Shown here piece after piece: positions 43,281 through 55,384 of a stretch of DNA of 64,000 nucleotides; position 1 is the stretch's first letter; each line of letters opens with the position of its first letter. The position numbers were made by a program, and so were the translations under genes. Origin of the DNA: Azolla caroliniana. Taxonomy: Eukaryota > Polypodiophyta. The notes beneath the pieces were generated by a model. The model did no database searches, was not told where the DNA came from, and was given only the letters and a program-made list of their open reading frames with translations. The DNA lies in the NCBI GenBank assembly GCA_043228905.1, contig JBHGNT010000013.1:3906001-3970000 (forward strand), given 5' to 3'.

Positions 43281-45089
43281 ATAAAGAAAGAAGGAGAGAA
43301 AGAAACACGAACGATATTGACCAAAGAGTTAAATACGTGTTCGATTCTAATGCAAGAGGACCCTTTATAAAATAGGGTTTTGTTTACAATGGCAACTTAT
43401 ATATAGTTAACCATAAGCTCAATCAAAACATAAATATTAAATGCCCTTAGAAACAAGGCAAAACCGAACACGGCGAAGACGAACACACGAGCACCACCAA
43501 AATGCCAGTCCCAACGAACCACGACCACTCGAACGGTGAGCACACGGGCTCTGAACGACGAACGGGGCGGAGCAACGTCGAACCAGCGAAGCTTGGGCTC
43601 ATGAGCACTTCGAGTGCCGACACGAATAAGACGAGCACGTGGCGATGGGGGGATGAAGGGGTATGAGATGAAGAAAAGTGGTGAATAAGGAGATGAAGAG
43701 CTTCGAAGGAAAATTGGCGATAGTCTCCTCCTCCCAAAACGTCCTCCCTAATGAGCCCCGCTCGACCTCCTTTTATAGGAAAAAAAGAAGGGTGGGGGTC
43801 GCCAAATTTGTCTTCAATGAAAAAGGAATAAAATTCCTTAAATCACGTTGCACTATAAGACTAGATTCGAACCATGCACCTCTAGCTAGTAGTCAATGTG
43901 ACTATCCACTAACCCACTAACTCTTTTTCATATAGTATATAATTCTATCTCTATAAATTTATAGCCTGTCTCCCCTCTACCCTTTATCTCTCCTCTCTCT
44001 TACTTTTTGCACGAGCTTCTATACCTCCCTTTTACCCTTTCTTTTCCTTTTTATTTTGCATATGTACAATTAATCGCTTTTGTGTGCACACACATTGCAC
44101 ATGCACATTTTTTACCCCCTTTTCGCCGGTTTTTCCCACCCTCGAGCACGCCACATCACGACAACGTACTATACCTCAATGTTGTTCAGTCAAATATCAT
44201 GTACATTTGTCCAATACAGTATTTAACGTATTTATAAAAAAACAGGTATAATGCGTATTTATAAAGAAAATGTAAGTAAAACCCTAACAAAAAGCAAAAG
44301 AAAAAAAAGATTTTAGTGAAAAAGAAGCAAAAGGAAGGAAGAATAGAAGAATAGAGGAGACGACGAAGTAGTAATATACTAAGGTCTCCTTCTATTTTTC
44401 TTATGTAGACTTTTCAAGTAATACACTAAGGTGTATCTTCCTTTAAAAAAATAAAATAAAATAAAATAAATAGAAGAGACGACAATGAAGAAGATGAAGA
44501 AGATGAAGAAGATGAAGATGAAGAAGATGATGAAGAAGAAGAAGAATAGAGAAAAGAAGACATAAACCTATCTTGAGTGTGATAATCGCAGAAGATAGAA
44601 GAAGAAGAAGAAAACGAAGAATAGAGAAACCTATCATGAGTGTGATAATCGTAGACGATTCCTCAATCTATGAAGGTATAATTGTAAATAATTACAATTT
44701 GAAGTAGAACATCGTGATACACACTTACACTGATTTATAGAATATGGGAATTTCGACATCCATATTACTACAAGTATTTTAGGATGCAAAATGTTCAAAT
44801 GTCTTATATGCATTTTAGGATGTAGAACTATATTGTACAATGTACATCACAAAATTGTGTAAACATAGATTATTTTTTACAATATTATAGATATTTTTTA
44901 GAAAGGTAAATAATTTTCAAATTCTAGAAGTATTTAACGTACTATACGTAAAATACGTATTTTATAAGTATTTAACATATTAAGAAAACGTATTTAACGT
45001 ATTTTTAAATTGGGAGGTACTATACGGGTATTAATACGTTAAATATGTATGGTATCCGTACCGTAGCTAACGTACCTAACAACCTTGGT
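43281..45089. other. Non-coding, AT-rich and purine-rich tract
   Basis: No protein domain was recognised. It holds a (gaa/gat)n stretch at 44460-44640 and many 'gtatttaacgtatt' motifs at 44900-45060. On the - strand at about 43850-43918 there is a tRNA-like pattern (TTAGTGGATAGT, then GGTTCGAATCTAG) without a full cloverleaf. Confidence 0.5.
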
Positions 45090-45600
45090 TGTCTCTGTAG
45101 TAGAATAGACGAAGTGAAGTGCCAAAGGTCAAAGCCAAACGGGTCAAAGGACCAAAGCCAAAGAGGCTTTAAGCTGAAGCGGACAAAGGCCAAAAAACAA
45201 AAGAGCAAAGGGAGAAGGACGACAAGGGATGAAAGGATGAAGAGGCAAAAGGGCCAGAAGGCCGTAGCCGTAGTCGAAGCGCTGAGAGTTGGGACGGCCA
45301 AAAGAGCCGATTGTTGAACCCTAGACTTCATACATGAGCTTGAGGGTGAGTGTTGAGATGTCAAACTCAACTAGCTCGACTTTAGTTAGTATAGAAGGAA
45401 TCTAATTAGGTTTAGATTTTAGTGCTTATGAATGAGTCAGTTGTACTTGTGTTAGCCCACTCTTTATGAAAGGAATAAAGGACCTTGTATAAAAGATGCT
45501 CATTGAGCATGCTAGTTGTATGGGTTGATTGTTTTGTTAATAAAGGCGTCGTCTTTTCTTTCAGTGGATTCTCTTTCTATTGCTTAATCTCTATGTCAAT
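45090..45600 (+). pseudogene. 3' end of a copia element: internal tail plus LTR
   Basis: A purine-rich tail (45100-45340) leads to a polypurine tract CTTGAGGGTGAG and an LTR starting TGTTGAGATGTCAAAC at about 45350. The LTR has a TATA-like tataaaag (45489) and resembles copia B/H LTRs in layout. No 5' partner is in the window. Confidence 0.6.
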
Positions 45601-46029
45601 CTCAAACACTATGATCATCTCCATGTTTGTTTTGTTTCTGTTATTAGTCTCTATGATATACTAGTTGATTTCACAAAGTTGATAGTCTGTGGACTTCTGC
45701 AACAGAAGCTAGTTGACACCACCATGCGGCAAAAACATTTAAGCCTCATTGCCTTATTCACATATATCAGATTAATTTCGACATTGTATGCTTTTAAAAA
45801 TTTTGGGATGTTATCCCCATTAAAACGACCAACTTTTTTTTAGCACACTTCTATTTTTCTCTTTTGTGCATTATTCTTATCATCATTCCTAAAATCATCA
45901 TCACAAAATCCTCATTTAGTGTAACCATCCTCTCCTACCACACTTTGACATCGAGTTCACCAAAGAATGTCATGAAGTTACGTGCATACGTGTGCTATTT
46001 GAGCGTGATCACCAAGAACTTGAACAAGA

Positions 46030-46560
46030 GAGGATGAGTAGCTCGAAGGCTCATCAAAGTCGAAATATCCTAATAGTGGGAAGGTCGTTAGACTCAAAGG
46101 TTTGTCTGAGTCGAAAGATCATTAGAGTCGAAATATAGTCAGACTTGAAAATTCATCGGACTCGAAATTTCCTAGACTTAAAGGCTCGATGGAGTCAATT
46201 GAAAGGTTGCTCACATATAAGGGATCATAGAGTTGAAGGTGGCTCAGAATTGAAGATTATGTAGAATGGAAGGTAATCCCAAGTTGAAGATAAGTGAGTC
46301 AAATGTAACCTAGAGTTGAAAGGAAGTTTGAGTCCAAGGTACCCAGAGTTGAAGATAAGTTAGAGTTAAATGTAATTCAGAGTTGAAGGTAAGTTAGAGT
46401 CAAAGATAAATTAGAGTCGAAGGCTCGACACAATCGAAGGTAAGTCAAAGTCGAAATTTCTATAGAGTCGAAGGTAAGTCAGAGTTGAACAGTCAGCAAA
46501 GTCAAACTATAGTTAGAGTCGAAGGCTCTTTAGAGTCAAAGGTAGCCATGAGCAGAACAA
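46030..46560 (+). repeat. Degenerate 'gagtcgaaggt' repeat tract
   Basis: More than twenty irregularly spaced copies of (a)gagt(c/t)gaaggtaagt-like units over about 530 bp. No ORF crosses it. It may be a decayed coding minisatellite or a purine-rich simple repeat. Confidence 0.75.
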
Positions 46561-46629
46561 CAAATTGTGTGCGAGATTAGGATTGAATCAAATAATTAGC
46601 CCAAAGATCATGATATTACGGATGGATTT

Positions 46630-46920
46630 TACAATATTATCTCCATTGACTTCCTCTTGACAAGACGACCAGAAGTATCCTTTATGTGGCCCCACTTCTT
46701 GCAATATGCACAGAAGAGGTTCGGTTTCTTGGAGTCGCGGTCAAGAGTGTCACTAGATTGCTTACATTTCCCAATGAACTTGACATTCGGAGTTCTGGCG
46801 AACTTAGGTTTATTGTGGTCTTTCTTGTAAGTTCTCTGGTACCGAGGTACAATGTTGATGGCTTCCTCGAAAGTTGCGGGGTCCTTTTCATGGACAATTC
46901 AATGGTAATCCCCATTGGGA
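46630..46920 (-). pseudogene. Retrotransposon gag remnant with zinc knuckle
   Basis: On the - strand: ATFEEAINIVPRYQRTYKK, then KKPNLFCAYCKKWGHIKDT. The knuckle is CxxCxxxGHxxxx followed by Thr-Ser where the last Cys should be. It probably belongs to the - strand copia whose 5' LTR is at 48741-49144. Confidence 0.65.
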
Positions 46921-47049
46921 ATACAATTCAAAAAGAAAACAACAAACCATTTCTCACCTGTAAGTCTCGAGTTTTGGATCTGGGTCAGAGTTTTGGAGTT
47001 GAGAGGTCTCGTTCGGAGAGATCGCTCCAACAATGTTCAAAACTTGTTC

Positions 47050-48728
47050 CATGATGCAAGTTGTGGGTATGCAATATAAATAAGGAGGTTCAGAAAATAC
47101 ACAAGCATAATGAATGCTTGAAATTTTGATTGTCTTGAACTTTACCAAGAAAGCATCTCACCTCTTTACCCCTCTAGACATATGAGATGTGATTCGAGAT
47201 CCGATAACTATGGTAACACTATGGTGTTTTAAAAACCATGGAGGAAAACATATCTAAGATGTCTTTCTTGGATCTCTATCTTGAATAATGATGGCGGCTT
47301 CCTGAGGCTCAACCATGGTTCTAACATCAAAGAGGTTTCCTAGTTAGCCTTATATTAGAATGCCAACCCAACATATATTGATATGGTCCAGAATGTGTAT
47401 TATGTGAAAAAACAAGTGCACTCGCAAGTAATATTCTAGTCTTGCGAGTAGCAAGAAAATGTTATGAAAAAAAGAGAAAAAGAAGTCACTATCTATAATA
47501 GTGAACAAGTGATGAAAACAAGGTTCCAAAACCATGCGTTGTCTACTAAAAAAAAGTACCACCAATAAATGGACTTGCGATGTATGAACATATCCATCCC
47601 AATATGGTGGTTGTAATTTGCACAATTGTGACATAAGCCACAAATTGATACAAGTGGTGGTGGTGCTGTGAGCAGAGATTTATTACTAGAATCTATGAGT
47701 AAAACATCAATAGGGGAACTCATGTGTTTTTAATCGAGTTCTAAGGCTCAATTACATGACTTAAACCTAGAGGAAACTTTGGAAAAATATTTAAAACGTG
47801 GCATAATGCCCACTTAATACGTAAAAAATAGACTACACAAAATCGTTACCCAATAGGGAAACACACGTAAATAGTGTAGATGAACATAAAAATTAAGGTT
47901 AAAAAAAATAGTGAAGTGTGGGTGGGTAGATGAAAATCATAAGAAAATCTTAAGAAAGGGAGAAGATAACTTGTGTAATTAAAAAATAGGTAGAATAATA
48001 ATCAATTAGGTGTATGAACATTAACTTAGTGGGCCTTAAGGGATGAAACCCTAAGGTAGTCGACATGCACCACCTCAAGACCACCACATCTCCGTAGAAT
48101 CGGCCAATTGATAGCTCAATAAAGAGTAAAGTGGCATAGGTAAGTGACATATACCTCGTTAAGGCCACAACATCCCATAGAATCGGCTAAGTGATGGCTC
48201 AATAGAGAGTACAGTGGCATAGGTAGGCGACATATACCTCGTCAAGACCACAACATCCCATAGAATCAGCCAAGTGATGGCTCAATAAAGGGAAGAGTGG
48301 CATACTCAATATCATATCCAGAAGGGCCATGAGGTGAGCGTGTGTGATTAGGGTAAACAAGCTCGACCCGATGCACAAGAATAATTATTACCGTAAGAGA
48401 TAGCTCAAAAGAAGGGAGAGTGAAAGATACATCACAATATGCAAAAGGGCCATGAGTTTAACGGTGTGCGATTAGTAGAAATACGCTCGGCCCGATGCAC
48501 AATAAAATTGTAGCATGGTAGAAAGTAGAAAGAAAGAAAATAAAACGTAATAAAAATTTCATTCGACCAAGAAGAACGCATCATAGAAAAGAAAAGTGAG
48601 ATCAAGAAAGAAAAATACCGGGTTAAGAATGTTGTTTTGATCCTGTGAAGAGCAAGACGACCTTGTTACATCCCCATCGCTCACACACAAAAAACATCAA
48701 AACAACAAAAAAAAATTGTTAGTAAATT
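47050..48728 (-). other. 5' internal region of a - strand copia; non-coding
   Basis: No domain was recognised. Around 48040-48300 there are three diverged tandem copies, about 83 bp apart, of a unit with 'gtggcataggta', 'gacatatacctcgt' and 'catagaatcggc'. The remainder is AT-rich. Confidence 0.45.
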
Positions 48729-48739
48729 CTCTGATACCA
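48729..48739 (-). other. Primer-binding site of - strand copia
   Basis: Read on the - strand as TGGTATCAGAG, a match to the initiator tRNA-Met complement, two bases from the LTR end. Confidence 0.8.
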
Positions 48740-48740
48740 C

Positions 48741-49144
48741 TGTTAAGAGTCTATTACTAATCAATAGACCAAAGTAAAGTAAAAGAAGGAAAATAGATTG
48801 GATAGAAGAACCCGTTCCACCTGACCACCCCCGAGTTATGATCTACACATAGCCAACCTACCACCGACGTCCCATACCGCCGGATATTAGGATGACTAAT
48901 ACCTTGGAAGGGATAAACACGATCGTTGAGACGAAAGCCTAACCCACACCACTAATGTCTAAGATAGCAGCCTTCTGACGTACTATGCTTATGAGGGTAG
49001 CTAAGCCTCATATTTATACCTTTTACTAGGCCCCTTGAATAGATGTGCCTTTCTAAAAGGGTCTCCATTCATTGGTTGCCCAAATCATGATAGTGCATGC
49101 ATCTATCATTCCTTCTATCCAATCACATTAGCCCCTTTTTAACA
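48741..49144 (-). repeat. 5' LTR of a - strand copia element
   Basis: 404 bp with inverted ends: + strand TGTTAAGAGTC...CCTTTTTAACA, so TGTTAA at both ends when read inward. It lies next to the primer-binding site on its left. The matching 3' LTR was not found in the window. Confidence 0.78.
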
Positions 49145-49209
49145 TTAGTGAACATACCCTTCACTAATGTAAATATTAATGACCTACCTTCACCAACGTT
49201 ATGTGTACA

Positions 49210-49700
49210 TAACAATGGAACTGCTAAGTGATTCCAAGTAGTTCTCTCAAAGTAAGGTTGACATGACTGTCTAAAACCTCAAGGACCTTCCGCAAGTCAG
49301 CTGTTTGTTCAATGTCCGACTTTAGCTTGTAATTCGTCGCCACTCGTTCTTTTCCTTTCGTCACAGATTCATCTACTTCCATCTGAGCAGGTTGGCTCGA
49401 TCCACCGGGTTTCATGCTTGTTTTTCCAACCTCTTTTCATGGAGTAAATTAGACTTGCCCTTCTTTCCCTATGTTCCCCGTGCTGGAATGCTTTGATGTG
49501 CCATCTTCTTCAACGACTCTTTTCCTCTTCTCTTCGATAGGACCTTCATAGTTGTCGCACACAATGCAAAGCTTGTGTTATCATCGATTGGATCCAACCA
49601 TTCCATAACTCGTTGCACATTCTGATCAACCAGTTTTAGATCCTCCAAACTGATTTTTCCTTTTTTCTCTCACTCGAAGACCGTTAGCCAAAACCTAGCT
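49210..49700 (-). pseudogene. Gypsy gag-protease junction remnant
   Basis: The - strand reads VLEVLDSHVNLTLRELLGIT, preceded by MEVDESVTKGKERVATNY. This resembles gypsy sequences with a 'PVTLxLRELLG' signature just upstream of the protease. It is broken on both sides. Confidence 0.5.
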
Positions 49701-49789
49701 ACTAGATGTGTGCCGCCAAGACCAAAGGGTCGGTTAGAGTCCAGAATGTGAAAGAGGTATTTAACTAAGGACAGGGAGTTGTTATTAAT

Positions 49790-50190
49790 AAATATTATGT
49801 TATTTTGAGAAGTTAAATATTATGTTATTTTGAGAGGCGGGCGAACGAACCAGAATCAATATGCCAATTCGGATCGTTGCCGGTTGCCGGTTGGCATCGG
49901 TTTGTAACTCAACCGGAGACCTATAAAAGGACCCGACAAGAATGTAATAAGAGACGGATAATTAATAAAAATGTTGTTGTTTTAAATATTGTTTAGTGTC
50001 TATTTGGTTACCGTCATGTGCTTTATATCATTAAGCTTACGCGTGTGTTACGATCATTAACAGTATCGATTAGTAACCGATTAAGACCCATTTGATACCA
50101 TGGTCCATCCATATCTCACCGTACCACCCTTTGGTGAAGTGTTCCATAGGGACGCCTTGTGTTAGGGCTTGTCCAGCCTAAAGGATAACA
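49790..50190 (+). repeat. Gypsy G 5' LTR (approximate)
   Basis: This AT-rich stretch has a TATA box at about 49920 and ends near 'ggataacacag', followed by 'ttttcggcgaccacg', a plausible primer-binding region. No second LTR copy is available to fix the borders. Confidence 0.45.
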
Positions 50191-50529
50191 CAGTTTTCGG
50201 CGACCACGATTCATGTAGTGAGCAGAGAACACCGGGGGATGGATATCTCAACCGACTAATGACCAAGTCACCGAACGAGGAAGAAGACTAGCCGGAAGAC
50301 AGCAAAGGCGGGAAGCCTTCCAGCAAGTGGCCAACGAGATCCGACAGGATCGTTCTTTTCCTAGAGTGCTAAGGAGGGTCGTGGAAGAAGCACTTTGGTT
50401 CCAAAAACAATAACTTTCCGGCGAGGGCAGTAGTTTGACGAGCCTAAAAGAGGCATAATCGCGACTGTGGACACTTGCCAAAGGCAACGGAGACTCAAAG
50501 GCATTTTCGTCCTTAGAGTCGAAATCAGA

Positions 50530-52130
50530 TAGTGAACAAAGCGCTCAATCGAATTACAAAAGCAGCCACGATACTTCGGACGATCCGGAGGACGTCTAAT
50601 CAGACGGCTCATCAACACCAACCACGGAGAAAGCGGAAAATTGTGCATCGACACCACCCGTGGAGAAAACCGCACACCAACACCACCCGCGGAGGAAGTG
50701 GAAAACCGTGCACCAACACCACCCATAGTGCAAGAACTAGACCACACATCTCCGGTCCAACCTCCCGAAGACTACACCATGCCGTACCCGTATCCGAAGT
50801 ACCACGATGACCCTGACACGGACGAGCACGTCTATGCGTTCCTACAAACATGGGAAGCAAATCATGTGTGCCAAATGCTAACTGAACTGGAAGCCGAACG
50901 GTCAAAAATTGCCAAATTCAGCATGACATTAGAGGGACCAGCGGTCCGCTGGCACGCAAAGCACCTACCCGGAAGCTTTGCCACATTTGAGGCCTTGAAA
51001 ACAAAATTCCTTTGAATATTCCATAGACAAGTGGAACAACGCGAACTAGTCGGTTAGTTTTACACAACCCACCAAGAGGAGCAGGAAACAGTACCCCAAT
51101 TTATCATCCAATTTCAAACATGACAAAGCCAGTTAACAAGGGCACCTCCGGAGGAGGAGACGAAAGCGATGTTCCTAGGTGCTCTACGGGAACCCCTCCG
51201 AACAATGTGCGTGGTGCTAGATTTCTAGGCCAGCACAATGGATCAAGTCATCAATTGGGTGTTGGGAAGGGATAAACATAGCTCCTTGATGACGATGGCA
51301 ACCTTGCAGAGGGTTGTTCTAAATAAGGAGGATCTCAAATTTTGCCAAGTGTTGCAATACACAACGTGTCTAAACCCGGGCCATTCGACGGTAGAGTGCA
51401 CAATGAGGACACAGTGTATGATCTGCCACTCACGGGCACACACAATGGACCGATGCAAGTACAACTTGCTCAACCAACAAGCGGCACCAGTGCGGATCAT
51501 TGAACCACGAAGCAGTCACGAACCAGACCACGAATGGTTCCGGAGGGAGGACCGATACCGACCAGAACGTGGGGATCGGTACAATGATAGAAGACGTGAC
51601 AATTGTGGGCGCGATCGCGATGACTGACGTAGGGAAGGCTACAACCGAGATCGGTATGAATGGGACTACTCCCCAGATTACGACCAGAGAAGGGATGCTT
51701 ATGACCAAGATCGGTATGATAGGAACCAAGATTATAAGGGTGACTAGTATGGTCGTGACTACTCTTCAAGCTACAACCAGAGGAGGGAGGACCAACGAGG
51801 AGACTACGAAGGCCGGTAGCGGCCGGGTTACAAGAACAATAGATGCTTTATTAAGAAACGGAACTTTCGGAAAGAGGATCGTCGAGAGAAGGCAAAGGAG
51901 TACCAACGAGAGCCGGATAGGGGCATAAGTAGCGCCCAACCGGAACAAAGAAGAACAGAATAACCTAACCGAGTGGTAACCGGATTTCAACCGTGTACCA
52001 GGCCGAAAGTAGAATCTAGCAATACCCGTAAAGCGTATTTTTACTATTGCCGCCAGGAAGGCCATTACAGCAACCAATGTCCGGTTAAAAGTAACGAAGA
52101 ACGACCGATTGTCAATATGTGGTAGCAAAA
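50530..52130 (+). pseudogene. Gypsy G gag
   Basis: The conserved retrotransposon gag core (AKFSMTLEGPAVRWHAKHLPGSFATFEALKTKFL) is at 50910-51015. A linker of repeated proline/glutamate-rich 'NRAPTPP' lies before it (50640-50740). Two zinc-knuckle-like clusters follow: CQVLQYTTCLNPGHSTVECTM at about 51340-51400, and YCRQEGHYSNQCP at 52040-52085. Between them is an Arg/Asp-rich segment. Stops include TGA at 51013-51015 and TAG at 51225. Confidence 0.8.
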
Positions 52131-52389
52131 GTAGCGGATATACAACAAGTCACCACCAGATCAAAAGGAAAGACAGTGGAGTGGGAAGCACAAGAGGCCA
52201 TGTACGAAAACAGACCATTGAATAGATTGAAAATGCCAACGAACGCAATGTCATCGAAATGAAAGAGCATATGAATACAATGGAGGAACTCATCGTAAAG
52301 GCACAACCGAAGTACCCCACGTGGCAAGCACTTTAGGAATGCCAAATCACTTTACCACAAGGCCGGTTACTACAACTAGTGCCCCAGTT

Positions 52390-52800
52390 CACTGACAGGT
52401 TGAAATCGGCGATGGCTCCATAAAGTCCTGCACCGGCTGTGGCATTCTTTTCAAATCCAGAGGAAGGACCAGCAGTCCTGCAATCACTACGATGATTAAA
52501 GGATGGGAGCTACCAGGTATGATAGTCGATGGCGAATCAAGAGTAAACGTGATAAGCTTTCAAACATGCGACACTTTGGGAATTCAGGAATGGGAACCAT
52601 GCTCATTGTGGCTACACATGGCGGACACCAGCTCAGTCCGACCGGTCGACTTGATCCGGGACTTGGAGGTGACGATCGAATTTCTACAGTAGTGCTCCAG
52701 CTGAACGCTCAAGGGGCATACCTACTACTGCTGGGACGTCCATGGTTGAGGGTTGCCCGTATCAAACAGAACTGGCAAAAGAACAATATTACGTTCTGAA
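52390..52800 (+). pseudogene. Gypsy G aspartic protease
   Basis: GMIVDGESRVNVISF near 52520 is the gypsy retropepsin active-site region, where DGGS-type motifs are usual, so Gly-Ser is replaced by Glu-Ser. LLLGRPWLRVARIKQNWQ ends the domain at 52725-52790. A frame change lies between the two blocks. Confidence 0.8.
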
Positions 52801-52826
52801 GAGGGAAAACGAAAGTAAGAGTACCC

Positions 52827-53276
52827 ATGAAACCTCAAGCAAGCCCCGACAAAGACGTAACCCCACTATATGTCGAAAGCGTGAACATGCTGGCAGGACT
52901 TGCTGATGAGGAGGTAGACCGCTACCTTGAAGAAAACCCAAGGATAGTCCCTCTGTTCGAAGTGGACGTGGCAGAAGCGGTATCTCCATACATGGTGCAA
53001 ACGAAAGAGGCCGGTGAGGAACCTGATAAGGATGCAATCCGGGAACTGCGGCAAGCATAGGAGGCCTTGGAACAGGAAATGGTAGTATCTCAACAAGTAA
53101 AGGTGTCCGAACTAGAAGAAGTAAATTTGGGCACCGGAGAAGTAGTGTGTCCGGTACACGTGGCCAAGGAGATGCCACCGGAAGACAAATCGGCAATGAT
53201 AACATTATTAAAAGAATTCCGGGATGTATTCGCCTAGTCCTACGAAGTTATGCAGGGACTTGACCCCCAACTCTAT
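52827..53276 (+). pseudogene. Gypsy G protease-RT linker
   Basis: PLYVESVNMLAGLADEEVDRYLEENPRIV, then an acidic stretch, ending in FRDVFA-stop-SYEVMQGLDPQLY at 53215-53276. Gypsy elements have FAWSYxxMPG here, so the TAG at 53235-53237 replaces a Trp codon. The solo LTR at 53277 interrupts it directly afterwards. Confidence 0.82.
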
Positions 53277-53925
53277 TGTGAAAGTGATTTTAGAATTCAA
53301 GGTATTGGACACTACAAGAATATAATTTATGAAGCATTCACATCCACAGGTCAAGAACACGAGCTAAGGTTTCGACGATAAGTCAAACAAAAAGCAAGGC
53401 ACGTGGAGAAAAGTAAAAGAAGAAAAAACCAGGTCACCAAAACACAGTCTGAAACGAACGCTCATAACTCATTCATTTGGACTCCAAATATCATGTTCAA
53501 ATAGGGGTTAGAAATATTATGAAGAGAGCTATCTGTAGCTTTTTAAAGCTCTACATTTCGAGCTTGGATGACGGAGATATGATGATTAGAAGATCGTTGT
53601 GTCATAGCTAAGAATAGGAGATGGAAAAGCTCTAAAAAAGAGTGGAAAAGAATTCAAGGGAAACTTATCTAGTGGAAGAGAACTTTATATAAAGCGAGAA
53701 GAGTAAGGTGGTGGAGAAGGGGAGTCTCTTTCTTGTGGTGTTTGTCTCAAGTGCCTATTCATGTAGTGCGTTTTTCTAGTGATCAATTTATCCTTGTAGG
53801 CTTGAGTTTATGTATCTTCTTTTTCTCTTACTTATACCATAATCATTCATTATCAATAAATCTCTGTTGTTTTGGATCTATATATCTTATTTATCTCTCT
53901 TTTTTATCATCTCTCTCTCTCATCA
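53277..53925 (+). repeat. Solo LTR in gypsy G RT
   Basis: 649 bp, starting TGTGAAAGTG and ending CATCA, flanked by perfect TCTAT target duplications (53272-53276 and 53926-53930). It contains a TATA-like tttatataaagc at about 53686. Removing it rejoins the RT frame (PQLY to QHQTHLNKDAK). Confidence 0.92.
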
Positions 53926-53930
53926 TCTAT

Positions 53931-54679
53931 CAACACCAGACTCACCTCAACAAGGACGCTAAGCCGGTGGCACAGCGACACAATCGGATGAACCCAAACT
54001 ACAGGGCAAGAGTAAAGGAGGAAATTGACAATCTACTTCGCGTCTTCTTTATCCGGTCGATGAAGAAAGCCACTTGGCTAAGTCCAATTCTTGTAGTACC
54101 GAAGAAGAATGGCAAGATCCGTGTTTGCGTGGATTACCAGAAATTGAACGCAGCAACGGTCACCGACGCATTTCCGCTTCCATTTACGGCTGGTGTTTTA
54201 GATGCGGTAGCCAGGCATGAGGTTTATAGCTTCCTCGATGGTTTCAACGGATATAACCAAATAAGGATGTACCCAGACGATCAAGAAAAGATGATGTTCG
54301 TGACAGAATGGGGAGTCTTTGTAGTAGTTGTAATGATGTTCGGACTAAAGACGGCGCCGTCAACCTTTCAGATGATTATTATTGAAGTATTTGGAGAATT
54401 CATACCGACATTTATGCAGGTATTCTTGGATGACTTCGCGGTATATAGCCGGAAAGGGGTGACAGGAACTCAACGCTCAAATAAGGATGTACCCAGACGA
54501 TCAAGAAAAGATGATGTTCGTGACAGAATGGGGAGTCTTTGTAGTAGTTGTAATGATGTTCGGAATAAAGACGGCGCCGTCAACCTTTCAGATGATTATT
54601 ATTGAAGTATTTGGAGAATTCATACCGACATTTATGCAGGTATTCTTGGATGACTTCGCGGTATATAGCCGGAAAGGGG
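53931..54679 (+). pseudogene. Gypsy G reverse transcriptase with internal duplication
   Basis: RT blocks: HLNKDAKPVAQRHNRMNP, ATWLSPILVVPKKNGKIRVCVDYQKLNAAT (54070-54160), YSFLDGFNGYNQIRM, FGLKTAPSTFQ and the catalytic box VFLDDFAVYSRK (54420-54450). The segment 54261-54479, from QIRMYPDDQ to just past VYSRKG, is repeated at 54480-54698. The duplication includes the first 20 bp of the solo LTR, so it arose after that insertion. RT continues at 55385. Confidence 0.9.
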
Positions 54680-55379
54680 TGACAGGAACTCAACGCTCCT
54701 TATGCACAAAGCTCGGCCACAACCGAGATTCTTTTCATACACAGAAAACAAGAAACGAAAAACACGACTCAAAGGAGAGGAAGGTACACAGGAGGTTTAC
54801 GTGGAAAACCCAAAGAGGGAAAAACCATGGCAGCCCACAGGCTGCAAACTGTCACTATGTGGGAATGTACAACAGTGAGTTCACTGAGGCAACGACCTCG
54901 TGCTCACAGATCTTCGCCACAGGCGGCGGTTACAACAGAGGCAACGACCTCTTTCTCTCTCTCTCTCTCTGTACACTATTACGTGCTCTCTCTTCTTCTT
55001 GCACCAACAGGGAAAAATGACAACAACCACAGTTAAAAGTTTGCCCTAAGTCATATTTATACTAATATGACTTTTCGGCTATTTACAAATGTAGCCTCGA
55101 TGGGCTCTCAGAAACATATTTACGAATATGTTTCTTCCTTCGGTTTACACCGGGCCTGTATCATCCGGCTCTCCGTAGCCGGGTACTCCTCATCCGGTTC
55201 ACACCGGGCCTGTATCATCTGGCTCTCCGTAGCCGAGTACTCCTCATCCGGTTCACACCGGGCCTGTATCATCCAGCTCTCCATAGCCGGGTACTCATCA
55301 TACCGTTTCGGCCTCGGCCGAGTTTGTTCGTCGGCACTGTTCTTCTCCCTTCCCATCCGGAGGGACCTGTCTCCCAACA
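54680..55379 (-). repeat. Solo LTR, reverse orientation
   Basis: 700 bp flanked by perfect AGGGG target duplications (54675-54679 and 55380-55384). In reverse it reads TGTTGGGAGACAGG...CTGTCA, the same family as 40592-41407. It carries about three units of the 54-bp minisatellite (about 55143-55306). Confidence 0.93.
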
Positions 55380-55384
55380 AGGGG

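Noticed and set aside
42682-43308. Overlapping long frames on both strands (up to 154 codons)
   Set aside because: They are created by the 105-bp tandem repeat, whose length is a multiple of three; no recognised domain and no conserved start.
43850-43918. A true tRNA gene
   Set aside because: A and B boxes are present, but no acceptor stem or complete cloverleaf could be drawn; kept only as tRNA-like.
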